Assembly (NCBI GenBank): GCA_037447605.1
Contig: CM074810.1
Coordinates: forward strand, 994,627 to 1,058,626
Reading direction: 5' to 3'
Source: Zygnema circumcarinatum
Lineage: Eukaryota; Streptophyta; Zygnematophyceae; Zygnematales; Zygnemataceae
DNA length: 64,000 nt
Shown here: positions 12,203 to 25,322 of the stretch, in pieces
Layout: every line of letters starts with the position of its first letter
Numbering within the stretch: position 1 is the first letter of the stretch
The notes under the pieces: model-generated
Databases searched by the model: none
What the model saw: only the letters and a program-made list of their open reading frames with translations
What the model was told of the DNA's origin: nothing
Made by a program: the position numbers and the translations under genes

Positions 12203-15200
12203 TCACTTCGTTTTCCGCCAATTCCCAAGGTACTGCTCGGCAAGCCGTCTCACAGAAGCCCCTTCCTTGATGAGAAAGTCAGCCGACTCCACATTACTGT
12301 GATGCTGCGTCACCTTTGCGGCTGTTTTCCCAACAGCCCATGCACACTGTTCCGCAGAAACCACACCGCTCCTTACAAGTGGTTTCAGGTATTCCTTCAC
12401 ATAGCTCTTCACCTGATACACCTCCCCGTCCTCCCCAGGCTCGCGTTGTCAATACTATGGAAGATCAAAAAAACATGCACGTGCTCAATAATCCTAAGAT
12501 GAGCCATGCTGCAATGATTGATTTTTTAAAGATGCTTCAGATAAGGCAGGTTCAAGAGCCTCTCACCTGCTCCTGCACAGTCCAACTTCTACTGCCCTTC
12601 TCAGTATTAGAATCTTTCACAGCCTGCTGGTCACCACGTTGATCGCGATCACCCTTCTTTCTGCGAGATTTGTTCGCTGCCGGATCTCTATTCAAAGAAT
12701 CACTTTTGCCAGTCCGACGCCTATGTTCAGATTTCTCCGTCTCCCCCGCCCTGACTCTACTGCCCTCCCCCAAGTCACCATTTGCTGAAGGAGGCCCATC
12801 CCAAGCCCCACTGTCCCACTTGCCTACCGCTAAACCGTGCTGTTTGCTAATTTCGAACCTCACTTTCTCGATACGCTCTTCAATGTCCTCCTGTGCAGAA
12901 GGAGAGTTCGCAGGCTCATCTTGAGGTGGCGAAGAAGAGGTCCCATTATCCACAGTAAAAAGAGCTGTCAGCGTACAGTTAGTCTCCATTTCTTCATTAA
13001 ATGGGTCAGATGGGACTGCCAGAGTGGTTTCAGGTCCGCTAGTAGTAATGGCTTCAGTTGGGAGTGAAGATCGATCACCACTCTGTGAATCCACTCTGTG
13101 AATGTTACCTGAGGGAGAGGAAGCTTCTTTTGTTGCCACCGAGGGTTCAACGGCCAATGATAATGGAAGGCAAACTGCGGGTTGTTGATTACCAGACTTT
13201 TGGAATTTACCCTCAACCTCTGAATTGGTGCAAAATTCGATCCCTCCTTCAGGAGAAACAGCTCTCACTTCATCCCCAGCCTCACTCGGAGAAGAGGGTT
13301 CTATGAGCCCAGTTGCCATCAACGCTTTCATAACAAGGGCATCTTCTGCCATCTTTTCTTTCAGCTCTTCCTCCTCAACAACAGATTCAGTGTCCTCAGC
13401 TTCACTACGAGATGCAAGCTCTGCCCGCACCAAACTTCGTGAGGAATTAGTGATGTATGCCCCTTTACTCCCTGACTGCTGAAAGACTTCACTCTCACTA
13501 GCCACTCCGGCTTTGATTGCCTCCTCACACTCCTTATTTCGCCCAAGTGGAGTCCGCAATTTTCGAAGATAAAGCTCCACCCACCGGGACAGATGCAACT
13601 GCAGAACAAGAAGCTAACTTTGATAAGAAACAGTTGATAATCCAAGCAACGCTTTAACTGGGAGGAATCAAGTGACTAGATGATCTGTTGAACAGGGAAA
13701 GCATGCTTGCAGATAACATACAGAGAACAGGCTCCAAGTCTATTGTTTGGCGATATCTCTAAGTGATGCATGGGGAGATCATACCTGACGAATAGATGTT
13801 GGTATTCGGCTTCGAAGGTTGAGGGGAATTACAGGCCGCATGTCATCAGGCAATGAAATCTGACCCATGATTTCCCAAAAGTATAAAAGAAAGACAAAGA
13901 CAAGCAGCTAAAGTGAAACCTATATTGCAAAATTGTAGCGCGGAACAAACCTATTGGACTAGAGTAAGCGCAACAGAGATTACGCTGGTGAGAAGTAACA
14001 AGCAACTCCTAAAGCTGCCCATATCAGTCAGAAAAATGCGAACATACACAGATGACAAGGAAACGAATCGACAAAACCTTCGCACAGTTTGCGATGGAAG
14101 GAAGGAGCCAAAGAATGGTTCAAACTTCAAAGGGCCAACATTGCCCCCCTCTCTCTCTACCACTCACCAGGCAGGAAAACTCGCTCTTTTCTTGCTCCTT
14201 GACTCCGGCAGTTGAGGAGGCAACATCAGCACTCAACGACTTCTTAGAAGTCTCGAGAGAAGTCTTTCCTCTGCGCTGCGCCTTTCTCGCAAGGAGCTCT
14301 TGCGCTTTTCTCCTCCGATCTTCACTTGTTTTGTCAGAGATGTTCGCATTTTCATTAGCAGACTTCTTTTCTACAATGGTTGTCGAAGGAGCAGAAGCGG
14401 CTGCTAGCAGGTTACTTTTGGCAAGGGGTTGAGGTTTCCTTTCCCGTTGTACCCTGTCCTTGAGCTGCTTCTCCTCAATAAAGTCTTTCTTCAAGGCAAT
14501 AGTCTTTGATTTTTTATTACCAGCTTCATCGTGATTTAAACAGCCTGGTTTAGCTGCTTGTGGTAGGCCCACCTTTACGATTGGTAAGGCAACGCTACCT
14601 TGGGGCTTTTTTGTGCCACTACCTATAGACTCTACTTTCAGACCTACATCCGCTTCAACATTTTCTAGTCCACATGCTGCAGGTATAACAATGGCTTCCT
14701 GCATGATCAGTTTCGAACTCACATCCCTCAGCGCTGAAGTTGGGATTTCTTGCAGCTCATCCCTTGAGCTCATTTCCATCTCCTGTGAAGGCCTTACCTT
14801 TGTCCCCTCCCTTTGCAACCCGGCTCGCAAAATCACATTCACTTCTTGCAAGCCTGCAGGCCCTGCTCCTTGCAACGTTACCTTCATATCTGATATATCC
14901 TGCTCCAATTTCATACTCATTTGGTCCACCTTCTCCTCTGTTTTCAAGCTCGAGCCTCCTTCCTGACAATCACCTCCCAGATGTCCACCTTCCTCAAGTG
15001 ATATCAACATCACACCGTTTGCATATTGCAACATTTCAGACTTATCTTCCACCTTCGGAGGCTCCACACTCACACTTTGCCCTCTCTCTCGCGAATCAAG
15101 CAGCAGCATTTGTGCCACATCTCCTTCAGATTCGACCTTCAGATTTGGCAAGACTTCCGGACATCCATCTTCCTCTCTCTCCCTCTCTCCCTCTCCCCCT

Positions 15201-18200
15201 CCCCGTCCCCCTTCCCCTCCCCCTCCTACTCCCCCTCCCCCTCTCCCTCCAACTCCCTCTCCCACTCCCTCTCTCTCCCTCTCCCTCTCCCTCTCCCTCC
15301 TCCCTCTCCCTCTCCCTCTCCCTCTCCCTCTCCCTCTCCCTCTCCCTCTCCCTCTCCCTCTCCTCTCCCTCTCCCTCTCCCTCTCCCTCTCTCCCTCTCC
15401 CTCCCTCTCCCTCCCTCTCCCTCTCCCTCTCCCTCTCCCTCCCTCTCCCTCTCCCTTTCCCTTTCCCTCTCCCTTTCCCTCTCCCTTTCCCTTTCCCTCT
15501 CCCTCTCCCTCTCCCTCTCCCTCTCCCTCTCCCTCTCCCTCTCCCTCTCCTACTTCCTGAGGCTCCCCTGTCGATCCCTTTACCTTCTCCTGTTTATCCG
15601 TCAACGCTCCGTTCTTTTCTCCACAACATTCAGCATCTGAAGCTAACAAGACTTTCAGATATTCTGCGTTCAAACATTTCTCCTCAGGTAGTGGTTCTGC
15701 TCCGACTTTCTGACGTTCCTCTCCTTCTGTTTTTGCAAATTCTGCCGCTCCTTCTCCAGCCATTGCCTCCAAATTTGACTGAACCTCCAAGTCCAAAGGC
15801 TTTTCTTCTGAAATCAACTTTTCTTCCACTTGCTGAGCCATCAGACTCAAGACTCCTTCCTTCCTTCCTTCCTTCTTCCTTCCTTCCTTCTGTAAGTTCA
15901 ACTGCAATTGAACCGACCTTCCCTCAGGTTCGGTCAGCTCGGTCGGCTCGGTCAGCTCGGTCGGCTCGGTCGGCTCGGTCGGCTCGATTGGCTCGGTTTC
16001 CTCGGGTTTGGCTGAGTCTGATAAGACGTCCAAATTCAGTGTATTCAAGGACTTTGACACTTTCTCTGAGGAAAGACATGGAGTTCTATTCTCCTTCTGC
16101 GGCTCCACGTGGAAGCCATCCGACCACTCACCTTCCATCTCCTGCTCATCGTCCTCCATTCCCTTTGTCTGCCGCACAATTTCCTCAATTCCACAAAACC
16201 CCTCCAACCTCGTCCTCCCCACCTCTCCAGAAGTACTGCCCTTTAGGGTTGCTATAGTCACTACAGGCACGGCATTAGATGTGATTCCCTTTGCCTTTGT
16301 TGCCACTCTGTGCTCTGTTTTCATGAGCTTGTCACCGGCAGGAGAACTGCTCGTTGATAATCTTGCTCCTTCTGCTTTCTTCTGCCTCTCAACTTTTCTC
16401 TTCCAGAACTCAATTTCCCAATCTCTGTCATATCCCTTTAGGCCTCTTCCCCTAGCATATAGCCTCTTGGCGAGATTTTCTCTCACCTTGTCCCCGAATT
16501 TTCCTTTCTGTATCTGCTTTGAAGCACCTCTACCTGAACCTTTCAAGTCGGAAGCCCTCTCTTCCTTCGCCTGTTTCTCTTTCAGCTTTGACACTGCTGT
16601 CCTGTAAGCTGTTAAAAACTGATCATCCGTGACATCTACTTTCTCTAAAGTTTTCCCTGCTCCATACCCAGCAGCTTTAATTCGGTCCTCTTGAATACTT
16701 GCAATTATGGACCTCTGTGTACCTCCCTCATCGTCTCGCTTCAAAATTTTCCGCAAGCGGCAACTCTCCGAATGATCCATCGACCGCTTCTCTTTTGCTC
16801 CTATATTGTCTGCCTTCCAATCAATCTCTGCCGACCCATGCATGACTGAACTTTTGACTGGACTCTTTGCAGCTATCACACGATTTGAAGTATCTGAGAT
16901 AGTCACTTCGAAATTGCTGTATGGGGACTTTGAAGGCCAACCAGCAACAAGTCTTTCACTGGGCTTTATAGTCTTCAAAGGGGGCTCACTACACTCCCTG
17001 CCAATTGAACAAAAGGAATATTATGCAAAAAGTATATGAATATTGCAGCAATCACCAGCACTTGAACACTAGATAGTCGAGCAAACAGTCGTACTGAATG
17101 TTTATCCCACCTACACGACCTCTTCTTAACCATAAAAAGAAACGCATGACAGTAAAGACCTCATTCAAAAGATAAACATGGAACTCACCCCTGGGTCGAA
17201 ACCACCAAACTTCTTTTGCGTTTACCATCAGCACTTGGCAGCTCCTTTCTGCGCTTCAAATCGGTCAGCGTCTCCACGAAGCATGACTTGTCTGAATCCT
17301 TTACTTCCCTTTGCTTCCCTAACAACTCTCCCACTTGCTCTTCCTCCTTACACGTATCGATCGAATCCTGCTGTGTTACCACCATGGGATCTGCGATCAT
17401 TTCACGGTCTAACCCTCCCGCTTCATCTCCATTGTTTTCTCCTTCAACCACCACCATATTGTCTTGCAAAGAGCAGGCCTTATCATCGATCTCTTCCGAA
17501 GGCTCTGGCAACTTCTTTATCGCTTCCATATACACGGCATTGGCCTTTGTCGGCTCATACACTTCAATAGCCTCTCTCGTCACCTCAGAGCATCCCTCTT
17601 CCTTTCTCACCTCATTCAACTCCGGAGCCTTTGCAGGAGCAGCCTCTTCATTCTCCATCTGCTTCGCCTCCTTCGCCTCCCCTTCCTCTGTCAAAGTTAA
17701 AGGCATACTTTGCTGTCCCACATCTGCAGTCAACTCCTGCTCATGTCTCCTTGTCTCCCCATCAGTTCTATCAGGAATCTCGAATATTTGCCGGCTTCCA
17801 AGTAAACTTGCCACAGCTGCAGCAATAGAGCCAAGGGTTTGCCTTCGTGGAGAAAGGAGACTTTCCATGCTATCTCCTGTCAGACTAGTCCTGCCATGTG
17901 CAGGCTGCACTGAGATGTCTCTCTGGCTAGAAGGATGAGAGAGACGATGAGAGACTCCCACTTCCGGAGGGAGGCAGCGTGGGCAAAGCCATGTCCCATT
18001 GCCAGAATTGTTGGTGTCGAAACCCACACAAGCGGCATGATACCTGTATCTGGATACAACACAGAAGTTAGTGCCACTGATGACATTACATAACGTGGTC
18101 TTCACTAAAGTCTACATAACTTAGCAACTTGGGAACTTCTAGAAATCCCTTACAGGTTTACTCTCCACCAAGGAAGGGGCTCATCTGACTAGTCAAGAAT

Positions 18201-20834
18201 GCAATTTAAGATTCTACCGTCTCTCCGATGCAAAACAAACTTGTTTTGGCAGTGATAGGTCCACACATTACTGATAGCCTCTAGCCCCACAAACAAAAGG
18301 TTCTGCGACGAACTAATCGCAGTTCGACGATGTCTCCTCAAGAATCTTGCCCCATAATGATTATAAGCCCATAAGATAAACTTTATAAGATAAACTGCCA
18401 GCAGTTCATCTCGGCCCAACTGGCAATAAATACTCTGAAATTACAGAATGAAACTATCTCTATTAATCATACTACAGGATTTCTCCTACCCCTCTCCTAC
18501 CCCTCCCCAACATCTGCTTGTGCTCACCATCGATCACAGCCGTCACAGCCGACCGATACTTCCGCCGATTCCTCCTCCTCGTCCCGCGGCCCCCCTATAG
18601 AACGGACCATGCAGGCAAAGCCTTCCAAACATTCAACTGCATCTTCATCGATGTAGTACGATGGGAAGTAGTGGGGCAGAGAATCATCGTAATACACTCC
18701 TCTCTGATCTCTGTTTCCAAAATACCCCTCTCCAATTTCCACATTAGGGACACATGAAACAAAACAACCAGCATCAGAACAAAATAGGAAAGGGAGACGC
18801 ATTATGTGAGTACGTTTCATACTTTCATGTTCGCGTTCGCCCCTTTCTCTTCTCTCCCTCTCTCTCTCTCGCTCGCTTGGCCTCAATTACCTTTCGTCAA
18901 CAACGATGCTGGAGGGCTCGACCGAAGATCCACTTTCCAGTTTGTTCTTGCAGTCCGCGGAGAGTGGGAGGCGAGAGATGAAGCGAAACCGACGCTTGCA
19001 GAGGGGGCATAGATTGGTGACTGTAGCCCATTCGTCTATGCATGAGAAACAGTACCTGAAGCCCTCCCCAACCCACTTCTTAACAATTCCAAACCAGCAC
19101 AGTTTCTAGTGTATAAGAAGCAAAATAAACATAAAAGCTGAGCAACAACCTCATCGACACATAGATGACGATAGTGAAACCGTTCACAACTCAATCAGAT
19201 AGACAATTGAGTGTCAGAGAGCTTTAGAAGTTTTTCAGCGATGCTGACTTCGCATTAACAGAAGATCAAATTCCTTTACCAGGCTAATCAAGAAGCAGAT
19301 GAGCCTGCAAGTCCTGACCGGCTGTTGCAGAACATCAAGATGGTCAGTCTGCCAACATAGCCACTGACCAATACAAGCAGCAGTTTTGCTAGAACAATTT
19401 CTGAGAGCTTACAAATCTGCCACTTACGAGGTCAGTGTATCACAGTGATGACATTGTGAAGCATACAATCAAGCAGCCTTTCAACAGTTCAACAATTTAT
19501 ATACTCAGCTTAGGTTCTGACCACTGGAATGCTTCAAATATTAAGCCCGGGAGCTATCCAGGCAGAGTTTGGAGCTAACAAAAGTAGACCCGTAAATCTA
19601 ACAGCAGCTGCCTTCCAAGTCAGATCAGGACAAGAAGGAAAAAGGGGCAGGCTTTACATCACTATAAAGTGGAAAAAATCACTATCTCCCTTTAATAAGT
19701 GTTACTCACATGTGGGAGCAGCAGTCCAACACTCCCCGCTCCCATACTTCATCCAAGCATATCCCGCAGCTATTGCCTTTCTCGTCTGCTTCTCCTTCAT
19801 TCTGCAACCGACATGAATTCTCATTTTCAATTTAACAATAGCTGCATTAACTACTTAGACTAAGATTCTACGAGCAAGTTACTATCTCTACATTCACCAG
19901 TCGGCCTACTGCCATTTTGAGCACGGCCTATGTTTGTTTCATAAATTCCTTTAACGTGTTCTAAGTGGCGGATATTACAAAACCAACTAACAGCAAAGAC
20001 ATTTCACGAAAAAATTGGTTCATACATGATCCACATGGCTAATATCATCAAACGTGCCATCTCTTACAAGAACAAGCTCAGCCTCTATCAACGAGAACAG
20101 TATGAAGAAAAGACAAACGAGATACTTGAGCAGATTTGCTCAATTACAGTGGGCACACCACAATACAGGCAAGAGCTTTTGAGTTTTTGTCCAGACACCA
20201 AGTCCAAAAATACATAAAATCGAGAAAATCGTGCAGATCATTTGAAAACTGAAGGTTGCATTTGCTCCGTCCCTGCAGTACACTAACATGGCCCTTCGTT
20301 CCCTGAATTCCATATGTCTCCCTTTTCCATATTTGGAGATAGGCAAACAAAGTAGCACCAACAAAAAAAAATTGCGTGCATCGCTTCTGCGTAGTCAGAG
20401 GCTCCCTGTCTGTACAGAACAGGAGTGCTAAAAGGCCCTTTCTCGTTCTTAGCAACTACTCTGTTTTTCCAAACACTGAAATGTATCAACACATGTATAC
20501 TCACCTTGACGTTCCCTTGTTCCTCTGCATCCTCGTCAGTGCTCCATCCCTCACCATACCCATCAGCCTCCGGCAGGACATGTCTCTGCATCTTAGAGCT
20601 CTTGAACCTTTGCTCGTTCCTTCCGCCCTTCTTGACTGTCTCCCCTCTCGCGGATTCCGTTTGAAAATCCGAGAAAGATGCGCCATCAGCCAAACGCATA
20701 TTTCGCCGGACTTCTGCCTCTGCACTTTCGTAGGCAGTTCGAAGATGAGCCTGTACACAACAGACATTTTTGGACTATTAAGTACATTCTCCCAAAAGCG
20801 TACAACCTTACTGCTGCAGTATACCTTGCCTTGC

Positions 20835-20865
<31 letters not shown>

Positions 20866-22433
20866 TNNNNNNNNNNTTTTTTTTTTTTTTTTTTTTTTTT
20901 TTTTGCCTGCAGCATGCCTCCAGCTGAACAATGCAAAGGACCATGTTCCGAAGCCACCATCAGTGCGTCAATGGACTCACCCTAGTCATGGGTTGAGGTT
21001 CCATAATGCTATGGTAAGAAAAGAGTAGAAGCAGAGCAAGGAGCGGAGTTGAATGATATAGAGCTGATGATGAGAAATTGGGCGACAAAAGTGCCCCTCA
21101 AATGAATCAACATCCTAACAAACCCTGGAAACCCGAATGACCTAAGAAAATGCAGACCAAACTATAGCACAAGTTAGTGATTCAAGAGAGGAATGGACTT
21201 CACCTGCTTTGCCAAATTTTCATCGGATATCTCCAAAACACGGGCAGCATCCACCCACTCATCCCATCTGAAGCCCCCCCAGGGATCGCCCATGGAGTAA
21301 ACAAACTGACATGCTCGCAAGGAAAATGCAAGTGGTCACTTCTAGATAGCTTATCAAATACTTGGGCTTCACCACTAATTCTCCAATACTTACGGAAAGC
21401 TCAACACCTGCTACAGCAGCATGCATGATCTAGACCTTCCCCGTCATTTCAACAATAGTCTCCCAAAACTCAAATTGTACTTGTAATTCGGCAAAAACTC
21501 CCTGTGTGAGGAACGTTGAAAACTCACTTCTTGCTCCAGCGCACATAATGCACTAGGTATGAATCAGCCGCCCCATCTTTTCCTGGCTGGAATTCTAATA
21601 TCTGTCATGCAAAGAGGAATTACTGTAGTTAGCCAGTAGCAAAACCAGAACAAATAGTTGGACTATAGTCATGCGCATCACCATCTTTCCATCTTTCTCC
21701 TCCTCACATTTGTAAGAAGGCTATGAGTGCGATGTAGGAAGCGGAAATGATCAATTATCATCATTTAAAAAGCCTACAGAGACGGCCTCTGAGAGGTGCT
21801 GTTCATTACCGGACCAAACGGCATTTAAGAAGCAGCGCCTAATCGCACAAGGGGAAACTCTGTTGGGATTCTCCCTTGAAATAACATCCTAATTTTTGCA
21901 ATGTTGAAAGGAGTGTATAGAAACATTACTGGCAGGCTAAGTCTTTTCTGGACAAAAGTGGTGGAATAACTATAGTACTCGCAAGCGCCTTTCATACACG
22001 ATACTGGCAATCGAAACACGGCAAACTCCGGCATGTTCACCGGAGGATCCGAACTCTCGACTAGGTTTATGTTTCATCAGGAAAATCATATCGAAACAAG
22101 TGCTCAGTGGGACAGCGGTCAGTGCTAAGAGAGTCAATATGTGAAATGTGAAAGCAAAACATTGTGCACGACGGCATTTCCTGCAAGTATCAACTACTAC
22201 CGTGTCGTAAACCTTCCATCGCACTCAGAAAAATCGGAATTGAAATGTTATGCAGTTCAGAGTGGAGATTATATGGCACCTTCAAAGGTCAATGAGAAAA
22301 CATGTTGGTCAGCAATAGAAAACCTAAACGTTTTGAATTATAAGTGGCTCACCTTGGCGTTGTAAATGAGAGGACCGTAAAGCACCAGCGCCCTGCTCCC
22401 CGGCAAAAGACAGCTCCCGGGCAACGCCGCCAT
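12203..22433 (-). CDS. MRG chromo barrel-RING-PHD fusion protein, PHRF1-like
   Basis: Exons (minus): 22433-22353, 21601-21528, 21267-21204, 20750-20505, 19801-19710, 19055-18891, 18821-18528, 18043-17189, 16997-14168, 13859-13785, 13598-12567 and 12439-12203. They total 6045 nt, 2014 residues, with every phase matching. Residues 10-73 form an MRG15-type chromo barrel ([41 protein letters not shown]). Residues 167-205 form a C3HC4 RING (CGIC…DCCSHMYCFSC…CPLC). Residues about 330-375 form a PHD finger ([15 protein letters not shown]…WLCPRC). A long low-complexity middle follows. The last exon ([18 protein letters not shown], then ANFLIKEG-like text) matches the C-terminal helical domain of plant PHRF1-like RING-PHD proteins. 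MRG barrels bind methylated H3K36; RING-PHD proteins are ubiquitin ligases tied to RNA polymerase II and chromatin. No MRG domain is present. The 69-nt intron 18890-18822 is the weakest junction. Two neighbouring genes remain possible, split at the 20504-19802 intron. Confidence 0.75.
15170..15551 (-). repeat. In-frame GAGGGA-type hexanucleotide tract inside a coding exon
   Basis: About 380 bp of almost pure CTCCCT (plus-strand reading) lies inside the 2.8-kb exon of the RING-PHD gene. On the coding strand it gives alternating Gly-Glu, Gly-Arg and Glu-Arg dipeptides over about 125 residues (near 1105-1233) without a frame break, although unit lengths vary. The same exon carries a Glu-Pro-Thr repeat (15930-16000, five to six copies of TEP-like triplets) and a GRK/KEG repeat (15850-15890). 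Confidence 0.9.
20838..20904. other. Poly(T) tract with assembly gap (10 N) in an intron
   Basis: Thymine runs flank ten Ns at 20867-20876, inside the 21203-20751 intron of the fusion gene. The true length is unknown. Sense-strand sequence here is poly(A). Confidence 0.95.
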
Positions 22434-22599
22434 GGAAGTGAAGACTTCTCCGTGAGCAGAACACCATGCATCAGCTTGCCATCAAAATCAATGGATAATT
22501 CAAGCAATACTTGAAATCCCTGAGCAGCTTCGCCTGCATCCTGTGCACGAACGCGGCAGCCATGGACGGCATCTCTTCCTCCCTCCTGCCATGACTATT

Positions 22600-22765
22600 G
22601 AAGCCTCGGAGGGAATATCGATCAGATCTCGATACACTATCATAATTTGTATCGGACTGTATATATCGCATCGGAATATGTTTATATAATCGATACTATA
22701 ACGTATGGATTCGTATTGTAAAATATCGATTCGTATCGCATATATATTGGGTGCTGCTGTTTCGA
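22600..22765. repeat. GTATCG/CGATAC-rich AT region upstream of the fusion gene
   Basis: Dense short inverted motifs (CGATAC, GTATCG, ATTCGTAT, TATATATCGC) in about 160 bp, starting about 170 bp upstream of the ATG at 22433. A similar cluster occurs at 34800-34865 upstream of the DUF3537 gene. Function is unknown; promoter or origin-like roles are guesses. Confidence 0.5.
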
Positions 22766-22807
22766 GTGTACGGTGCCGATAATGTACGGACTGGCCCTCG
22801 GGTCAAT

Positions 22808-23193
22808 GCCACGTGACATTCGCTTACGTGGCACGCCTGCTCTTTCGCCAAGTGTCAACAACTGCAAAATTTACCAAAGAAGTAAATGTGTCTCGTGTCA
22901 AATTTTGCGTGGATGCGCCACGTTGGATCCTGCGGCAATTTTCGGCCGTTGGATTTCCGCTAGCGGGATCCAAATGGCCACGTGGCAAGTACGGTCGTCC
23001 AAGTGCACTACAGTACAGTACTTTACATACAGTACGGTCAACATCAAGTGATGTCGACCGTGCCTATGCTGCCACGTGGTATAACAGATCTTTCAGGGGA
23101 TGATGTATAACATTACTGTATTAACATACAGTACTGTACTCATACGGCATGAAGCCCTGGGTAGAGCTGTACGGCAGGCGTCCACGTGGCGTG
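22808..23193. promoter_or_regulatory. Cluster of G-box (ACGTGGC) motifs
   Basis: G-box cores lie at 22808-22814 and 22826-22832 (inverted, 11 bp apart), 22917-22923, 22977-22986 (perfect GCCACGTGGC), about 23072-23079 and about 23183-23190. This is 375-760 bp upstream of the fusion-gene ATG. In plants bZIP and bHLH factors bind such sites; the target gene is inferred from position. Confidence 0.5.
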
Positions 23194-24312
23194 TTGTACG
23201 GCCGCCTTGGCCTGCATGGTCTGAAGGAGAGGGAAGGGGCTGCAGGGACGTTTTCTTGAAGGTTCCAGTACTCTTTTTCTCCTCAATCGAATTTCCTCGC
23301 AAGTATTTGAGAAAAGTAGGTCTATCAGCGGGCAATATATCGTCAGGAAATTCTGCGGCTGCTGTTGTATTTTTTGGGGGAAAAAAAAAAACAGGGAGGG
23401 GAGGGGAGGAGAGAGTTTTCGCAGGACCCTGTCGAGGTTTTCTTTTAATTCAAGTGAGTGATTGGAAATGAGTTGATTATCGCATGTCCAGGGAATCAGA
23501 AGCAGAATTATTTTCCTGATGACGCAGATGATGGCAATTGGCATTCGTTGGACTGAAGACGGCGAAATAGATGTGAAACACGGCTCTGTTTGGTGGAATG
23601 AGACGGGAAGCTGCAAAAACTCTCTGCATGATGCAATTTTGATGTATTTTTCACAATTGAGTCACACTTGGAATTGTGTTTTTATATGTTTCGTGGTTTA
23701 CACGAGATCCTACCTTTCTGCAAATAACGAGCCGTCCTTCTCTGGATAGATAGATGGCCTGACTCATGTGTATGATTGGATGCGTTGTACATCAGGGGCC
23801 GGCAGGGCCCAAGGCAAGCGGCCGTTTCAATTTAATTTCATTCTCCTGCACGCCCTTCATCCAGAACCTTCTAATTTGTAGCTGAGACCCTCTGCACTAA
23901 ACAGAGTCATAGAAACTGGCCCTGGCCCAATGGCCCTGTGTGTGCGTGAGGCGACCCGGACTTCCCCGGACCCGGACTTCTTGATTTTATTTCTTGCGTG
24001 ATAAAACCACTTGAAACTCCTGACCAAGTAGCTCCTTTAATGCGGGAAGGAGGGTAAAAACTCAAAAGTGAAGTTCTGACGCATTGGACGCCTCTAGGCT
24101 GACAGTGTCGTAACCAACGTATCGACTCTTAACGTTTGACTCGGGAGATGGATCAGATGGATCTGCAATTCTATTTCTGTGCCACCAAAGTTCTTATTTG
24201 TGTGTGTGTACAGCACGTTCGATGACACTGTTCAGACTTGGCAATACATGAACAGTGACATGTACTTCTCTTGCGTAACGGAGATTGGAGGCGTATCCGT
24301 GGTTGCAGGGTA
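23194..24312. other. Intergenic region, no gene seen
   Basis: No supported exons; holds the presumed promoter of the BAP31-like gene on its right side. Confidence 0.5.
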
Positions 24313-25322
24313 ATGGCGACGCTTCCGTGGATTGCTTGCGGAGCTTTGGTCGCTTTTGAGAGCGCGCTTCTTTTATTGCTGACAATTCCCAGCTACTACG
24401 TTGTGCGCGCCAAAACAATTCCCATCTTTCGGCAATTGATGCGACCGTTGCTGGCCATCGTCCCCTTTGGCTTATTCCAGCTTATTGGTACGCTTTGCTT
24501 TTTAACTTTTGTGTTTTCGTAAACGTTAACTTCTCGCCTTTTTCAGAAGGCATGCGAGTGATGGCTCAGGCAGCATGTCTCGCCACAATGTTTAAGATAA
24601 CTCTTCGTCATCTAACGATGCTCCACAGAAGAGCGCGTCAAATGTACAGCATTGCTGAGTTTAAGCTAGTGTTTGTTTGTCTGATGTTCCGCAATTGCAG
24701 ACGTGTATTGGAAGTATGAGCACCGCATGTCATGTGAAGGCCGTCTTTGCAGTCCAGGAGAGCGAGACCGATTTGAAAAATCGGTAAGTGGACAATTGTG
24801 CAATTCCTTTTTGTTGCTACTTGATAATTGGTCATATTTCCAAAAGGATTAATGTCTAGTCTCGTGTGGCCAATAATTGGTACCTGTTTGATAGGTAATT
24901 GACACTCTTAGCGAAACAGGACATCAGTGGGAGGCTCCCGGGATCTTTCCATCTCAATATTTTATTTTATGTGAGAGTGCAGGCAATAAAAAATCAGAGG
25001 AATTTTCTTCTCGCTATTGGGAGCTTGCTCCTGTATTGGTGAGCACACACTGCGATTTTATTCCCTGTTCAGTAGCAAAGAAAGAAACTGCCAACTCTAC
25101 GTTCGCTTCTCCTGGTTTACATATCATGCTGAAGCCTTTCCATCCTGCAACACACTTCTTGCCGTTTGAGTAAAGCAAGCGTACATGTGGCTAAGCGAAC
25201 AGATAGAAGAAGAAGGGACTGACTGCCTATCACTGTCTGGCAGGCTCATGTACCGTTTCGTGGCTGTTCACACGCATGTTCTGCGAATGGAAGAAGAGAT
25301 CAAGAAATTGAAATCCGAGTAA
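24313..25322 (+). CDS. BAP31/Yet-like ER membrane protein
   Basis: Four exons: 24313-24487, 24701-24783, 24983-25038 and 25244-25322; 130 residues, phases 1,0,2. The N-terminus has two hydrophobic segments (about residues 6-27 and 40-58), then the plant BAP31 signature IDVYWKYEHRMSC, CSPGERDRFEKS, IKNQRNFLL, a third hydrophobic segment ending LLLYW, and a short charged coiled tail (RMEEEIKKLKSE). The last five residues KLKSE fit the KxKxx dilysine ER-retrieval pattern. Animal and yeast relatives act in ER export and quality control of membrane proteins. Plant members are similarly short and lack the death-effector-like tail. Identification is from the remembered family pattern and is strong. 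Confidence 0.9.

Noticed and set aside
14740-16257. 505-codon plus-strand ORF rich in Ser/Pro/Leu
   Set aside because: It is the complement of the RING-PHD gene's large exon; its length comes from CT repeat text that lacks stops, and the minus-strand frame has splice and family support.
17216-17938. 240-codon plus-strand ORF
   Set aside because: Antisense of the PHD-containing exon, which has clear domain support.
20026-20217. Plus-strand ORF reading [20 protein letters not shown]
   Set aside because: It looks protein-like but lies within an intron on the other strand, with no splice partner or family I could name; kept only as a note.
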